Origin: Nocardioides anomalus | GTDB lineage: Bacteria > Actinomycetota > Actinomycetes > Propionibacteriales > Nocardioidaceae | Length of the DNA: 64,000 bases | Direction: 5' to 3' | NCBI RefSeq assembly: GCF_011046535.1 | Contig: NZ_CP049257.1 | Coordinates: 3,596,001 to 3,660,000, forward strand | Shown: piece by piece, positions 62,773 through 64,000 of the stretch | Layout of the letters: every line of letters starts with the position of its first letter | Numbering within the stretch: the stretch's first letter is position 1 | Notes under the pieces: generated by a model | Databases searched by the model: none | Seen by the model: the letters and a program-made list of their open reading frames with translations, nothing else | What the model was told of the DNA's origin: nothing | Program-made: the position numbers and the translations under genes

Positions 62773-64000
62773 GCCGCCCTCCTCGACAAGTAAGCGTGGA
62801 ACGCCTCGTTCCAAGACGAACTGGCCTGCTCCTCCAGTCGAAACGCTTTGTTCATCAGGTCGACGTAGCGCTGGACGTGCTCCCGCCTTTCGAACGCTGC
62901 CTCGAGCGCGACCGCGGCCTCGGCCAGCACCGACAGATCCGCCGGGGCGGGAACCTGACGAAGGTCACCGGCCGACACCTTGAGCGCACCGGTCGCCAAG
63001 CCAGCCCCGAGCTTGGTTGCGCGCAAGAAGTCGTAGATCGGCGGACTCGTCAGGAGGGCAGCCAGTTCACGCAGGCTTGGGCCACCTTCGCGAGGCACCA
63101 CCGAGATGACCGGGACGCAGGGCAGCCACTCACCGTGCTCGTCGATCGCGACCTCCGGGAGCTTGCCCTGAGTGGCCACGAGCAGCTTGGGGCGCAACCG
63201 ACCCTCGGCCCACGTTCGCAGAGGCGGAGCCAACTTTGCGAGGTCCACGACCGGTCGCTCGTACCTGGCCTTGTCGAACTTAGTCGCCACGTTCCCCCAG
63301 CTCATCCGCAACGGGTCGATGAGCCCGGTGGTGACCAGGTAGGGCAAACCCGGTGTCGGCACGAACGTTTCTGGCGCGTCGAAAACGGCTCCGCGCAATC
63401 CGTAGTACTGGTCGCGATAGTCGGCCGTAATGTCGCACAGGTCTCCCAGCGTGCCAGCTCCAGGCCTGGACTGGACGTAGAGACCACCGACGTGACCCGC
63501 GATTAGCGGCGCCCAAGAGCCATCCCGCCACTCGAGCGACGCGCTACGCAGCGGCGCGAAGTCAGGGCCCGAAAGCCGGCGTGTCGTGGGGCTGTCACCG
63601 AGGCGAGTAAGCACCACGATGATCGTGGTCACCGACGCCTCGAACTCCGATCCGTCACCTCGCCAGATCAGGGCTAGGTCATGGGACGCGGCCACCGATC
63701 GACGGATATCGGCTGAGTCGGTCGCGGCGAGGAATGAGTCGGGGAGTACCAGGCCGATGCGGCCCCGATCGCTTCGCAACCGTGCGGCGAGCAGAAGGAA
63801 GTAAGAGCTCTCGTCCGCTTTAGGTCCCCCGAGGCCGCCGAAGGCGTGCTTGGCCAGGAGCCTAGGTCGCGAGACCGCGGCTCCCGCGCGCAGCGGAGAA
63901 AGAAATGGCGGGTTACCCACCACCGCGTCGAAGCCGGCATGACCCGCCTCCTCCGGGAAGATCTCGGGGAACTCTAGGTGCCAGTGGAAGAGTCGGTGTC
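62769..64000 (-). CDS. second N6-adenine DNA methyltransferase, 5' end outside window
   Basis: The visible 410 codons are the C-terminal part. LFHWHLEFPEIF runs at the window edge, then motif IV GFDAVVGNPPFLSPL, SSYFLLLAARLRSDRGRIGLVLPDSFLA, and a TRD-like end (LAVSAGDLRQVPAP-type segment, LEAAFERREHVQRYVDLMNKAF). The shared LFHWHLEFPE motif shows it is a paralogue of the following methylase but with a distinct recognition region. Frame stays open to position 64000, so the gene continues. Head of the visible methylase-mcrBC operon. Confidence 0.82.
   Translation of the reverse strand, partial: HRLFHWHLEFPEIFPEEAGHAGFDAVVGNPPFLSPLRAGAAVSRPRLLAKHAFGGLGGPKADESSYFLLLAARLRSDRGRIGLVLPDSFLAATDSADIRRSVAASHDLALIWRGDGSEFEASVTTIIVVLTRLGDSPTTRRLSGPDFAPLRSASLEWRDGSWAPLIAGHVGGLYVQSRPGAGTLGDLCDITADYRDQYYGLRGAVFDAPETFVPTPGLPYLVTTGLIDPLRMSWGNVATKFDKARYERPVVDLAKLAPPLRTWAEGRLRPKLLVATQGKLPEVAIDEHGEWLPCVPVISVVPREGGPSLRELAALLTSPPIYDFLRATKLGAGLATGALKVSAGDLRQVPAPADLSVLAEAAVALEAAFERREHVQRYVDLMNKAFRLEEQASSSWNEAFHAYLSRRAA

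Noticed and set aside
54882..64000. Calling the methylase/McrBC block DISARM or BREX
   Set aside because: No DUF1998, phospholipase-D, SNF2 helicase, PglZ or BrxC-like gene is visible within the window.
1..64000. CRISPR arrays, tRNA or rRNA genes, insertion-sequence transposases, phage integrase
   Set aside because: None was recognised by eye on either strand; a tRNAscan-SE or ISfinder run would be decisive.

Overview
The window comes from a high-GC actinobacterium, most likely a Nocardioides-like member of the Propionibacteriales. This rests on overall GC of roughly 70-75 percent in core genes, frequent GTG starts, ATGA/GTGA-coupled operons, an actinobacterial-type SOS box, and the gene repertoire. 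That taxonomic call is an inference. No rRNA, tRNA, CRISPR array, integrase or insertion-sequence transposase was recognised.

Region 1 (1-18.9 kb) looks like one catabolic regulon. It holds an oligopeptidase B-type S9 peptidase, a complete dipeptide/oligopeptide-type ABC importer (binding protein, two permeases, two ATPases), two Rieske aromatic-ring-hydroxylase-type alpha subunits, a sarcosine-oxidase-like flavoenzyme, a TetR/BetI-like regulator, a DHA2 MFS transporter, a CocE/S15 hydrolase, a P1 (DmpA) peptidase, an HDAC-like deacetylase and two small downstream genes. Three copies of one 18-bp palindrome (consensus ACTGACTCATGAGTCAGT, same half-site spacing) lie in front of the importer operon, in front of the Rieske-flavoenzyme operon, and across the start codon of the HDAC gene beside the divergent P1 peptidase. 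This ties the region together as a regulon, probably of the TetR protein encoded in its middle. The likely role is uptake, hydrolysis and oxidative N-demethylation of an amide- or betaine-like compound, but the substrate is unknown.

Region 2 (18.9-41.5 kb) is mostly ordinary chromosome: a phosphoglycerate-dehydrogenase-like gene, an MpaB-like protein, an Old Yellow Enzyme, CutC, a two-component system, a GntR regulator, a LolD/FtsX-type ABC system, an SOS-controlled alkB, gnd, an aldo/keto reductase, an SDR, LemA with a DUF2207 protein, and an MFS transporter. The gap at 24.8-25.6 kb holds three large inverted-repeat structures. One of them has a covarying relative at 41.4 kb, at the 3' end of the MFS gene, which suggests an undescribed structured repeat family.

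Region 3 (41.7-46.4 kb) is a coxS-coxL-coxM-coxG operon. The CoxL motif is AYRGAGR (form II), so it is a molybdenum hydroxylase of unknown substrate and not a proven CO dehydrogenase.

Region 4 (46.4-64 kb) is an accessory, defence-like island with lower and mosaic GC. Its left side is marked by two direct copies of the coxS 5' end bracketing an EcsC-family gene and a PD-(D/E)XK nuclease. Next comes a Ycf46-like AAA ATPase / DUF1257 (Ycf35-like) / DUF2997 / membrane HhH protein / radical-SAM operon, which is the best candidate for an undescribed system. After it, on the other strand, lies a McrBC restriction module translationally coupled to two Eco57I/PglX-like N6-adenine methylases; the second runs off the window end. 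Five genes here carry frameshifts or premature stops. The island is therefore either decaying or affected by indel errors.
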